Source: Heritagella sp051881655
GTDB lineage: Bacteria; Bacillota; Clostridia; Oscillospirales; Acutalibacteraceae
Assembly (NCBI GenBank): GCA_051881655.1
Contig: JBJEQH010000236.1
Coordinates: forward strand, 1 to 5,771
Direction of reading: 5' to 3'
DNA: 5,771 bases
In this document: positions 5,021 through 5,771 of the stretch, piece after piece
How the letters are laid out: each line of letters starts with the position of its first letter
How positions within the stretch are numbered: the stretch's first letter is position 1
Notes under the pieces: model-generated
The model's input: only the letters and a program-made list of their open reading frames with translations
What the model was told of the DNA's origin: nothing
The model's database searches: none
Program-made: the position numbers and the translations under genes

Positions 5021-5764
5021 ATGGAGAAAACCGAGCGGCTGGCGGACTATGTGCGCAAAAGCCGGAATCTGGTGTTTTTTGGGGGCGCGGGGGTTTCGAC
5101 GGAAAGTGGGATTCCCGATTTTCGCAGCGAGGACGGGCTGTACCGGCAGAAGTTCCGCTATCCGCCGGAGACCATGCTCAGCCGCACGTTTTTTGACACC
5201 CATCCCGAAGAGTTTTTTGATTTTTACCGGGAAAAACTGCTGGCCCCGCAGGCTCAACCCAATCGGGCCCACCGGGTGCTGGCCCAGTGGGAAAAGGAGG
5301 GCCGGGGGATCACGGTGATTACCCAGAATATTGATGGGCTCCATCAAATGGCCGGCAGCCGGAATGTACTGGAGCTGCATGGCAGTGTCCACCGCAACAG
5401 CTGTATGCGTTGCTTAAAGCCTTATCCGCTGGCCGCCGTGCAGAACAGCACCGGGATTCCCCGGTGCCCGTGCGGCGGGATTATCAAACCGGACGTGGTG
5501 CTGTATGAAGAAGGGCTGGATGAGAATGTGCTCATGCGCTCGGTACGGGCGATGCAGCAGGCGGATCTGCTGATGATTGCGGGGACCAGCCTGGCAGTGT
5601 ATCCGGCGGCCGGGCTGCTCCGGTATTACGAGGGGGAGCACACGGTGGTCATCAACCGCTCTCCCACGCCCATGGACGAAAAAGCCGACCTGCTTTTTTC
5701 CGAAAAAGTGGGGGAGGTGCTCACCCAGGTTCAGCAAATTCTGCAAGATGATAAAAACGAGTAA
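5021..5764 (+). CDS. cobB: NAD-dependent protein deacylase, Sir2 family (sirtuin)
   Basis: A 247-residue cytoplasmic sirtuin (PF02146) that removes acyl groups from protein lysines using NAD+, giving nicotinamide and O-acyl-ADP-ribose. GAGVSTESGIPDFRS (22-36) is the NAD-binding signature and TQNID (101-105) the ribose/nicotinamide pocket. H120 in LELHGSV is the catalytic base. C128, C131, C149 and C151 form the structural zinc site, with a C-x-C second pair. GTSLAVYPAA (188-197) and INRSPTPMD (211-219) complete the Rossmann fold. HPEEFFDFYREK resembles class U bacterial enzymes such as the Thermotoga one. The Tyr-x-x-Arg pair of SIRT5-like desuccinylases is not evident, so acyl specificity is open. 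The ATG has AGGAGG 8 bases upstream. The symbol follows common bacterial usage. A strong ribosome binding site overlaps the stop, so an operon partner probably follows. Confidence 0.95.
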   Translation: MEKTERLADYVRKSRNLVFFGGAGVSTESGIPDFRSEDGLYRQKFRYPPETMLSRTFFDTHPEEFFDFYREKLLAPQAQPNRAHRVLAQWEKEGRGITVITQNIDGLHQMAGSRNVLELHGSVHRNSCMRCLKPYPLAAVQNSTGIPRCPCGGIIKPDVVLYEEGLDENVLMRSVRAMQQADLLMIAGTSLAVYPAAGLLRYYEGEHTVVINRSPTPMDEKADLLFSEKVGEVLTQVQQILQDDKNE

Positions 5765-5771
5765 AAGGAGG
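5765..5771 (+). promoter_or_regulatory. Ribosome binding site of a following gene
   Basis: AAGGAGG begins immediately after the sirtuin stop codon TAA (5762-5764) and runs to the end of the window. With normal spacing the next start codon would lie within about 10 bases beyond the edge, implying tight coupling in one operon. The partner's identity is not visible. Confidence 0.7.

Overview
The window looks like chromosomal DNA from a moderately GC-rich, low-GC-lineage Gram-positive: a Clostridia member, most plausibly an Oscillospiraceae/Ruminococcaceae-type anaerobe. The grounds are strong AGGAGG-type ribosome binding sites, short sigma-A-type promoters, compact hairpin-plus-U-tract terminators, and protein variants typical of that group: a class-U-like sirtuin with a C-x-C second zinc pair, a COG2509-type flavoprotein with a Cys-rich N-terminal loop, and an 11-helix-type SNF transporter. 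This placement is inference from style, not from a marker gene. No mobile element, tRNA, rRNA or CRISPR array was seen.

Layout from left to right. Positions 1-72 hold a possible promoter reading leftwards out of the window. A nitroreductase-family flavoprotein (73-588, minus) is divergent from an AraC-family regulator (728-1654, plus); their 139-bp spacer holds a good araC promoter and a perfect 10-bp inverted repeat. The regulator and a sodium:neurotransmitter-symporter-family transporter (1732-3105, minus) converge on a shared bidirectional terminator (1679-1711). The transporter has its own promoter (3152-3180). It is separated by a second terminator (3252-3284) from an FAD-dependent dehydrogenase-like protein (3283-4680, minus). 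That gene is divergent from a Sir2-family NAD-dependent protein deacylase (5021-5764, plus). The window ends on a strong Shine-Dalgarno sequence, so the sirtuin is probably followed at once by a co-transcribed gene.

Each gene appears to be its own transcription unit, apart from the sirtuin and the unseen next gene. The AraC regulator is a natural candidate controller of the adjacent nitroreductase. Two of the enzymes (nitroreductase, FAD protein) are flavoenzymes, and the sirtuin consumes NAD+. This suggests a loose redox/NAD theme, but nothing in the sequence proves a joint pathway.

The most interesting non-coding stretch is the 340-bp gap between the FAD protein and the sirtuin. On the minus strand it has a near-consensus promoter (TTGACA, 18-bp spacer, extended -10 TATACT). 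Two separate palindromes lie on its -35 and -10/start regions. About 25 bases after the predicted start comes a strong intrinsic terminator-like hairpin with a T7 tract, still about 80 bases before the FAD gene. This is either a regulated attenuator leader or a small RNA gene of about 65 nt. I do not recognise it as a known riboswitch class. No complete new multi-gene system is visible in the window.
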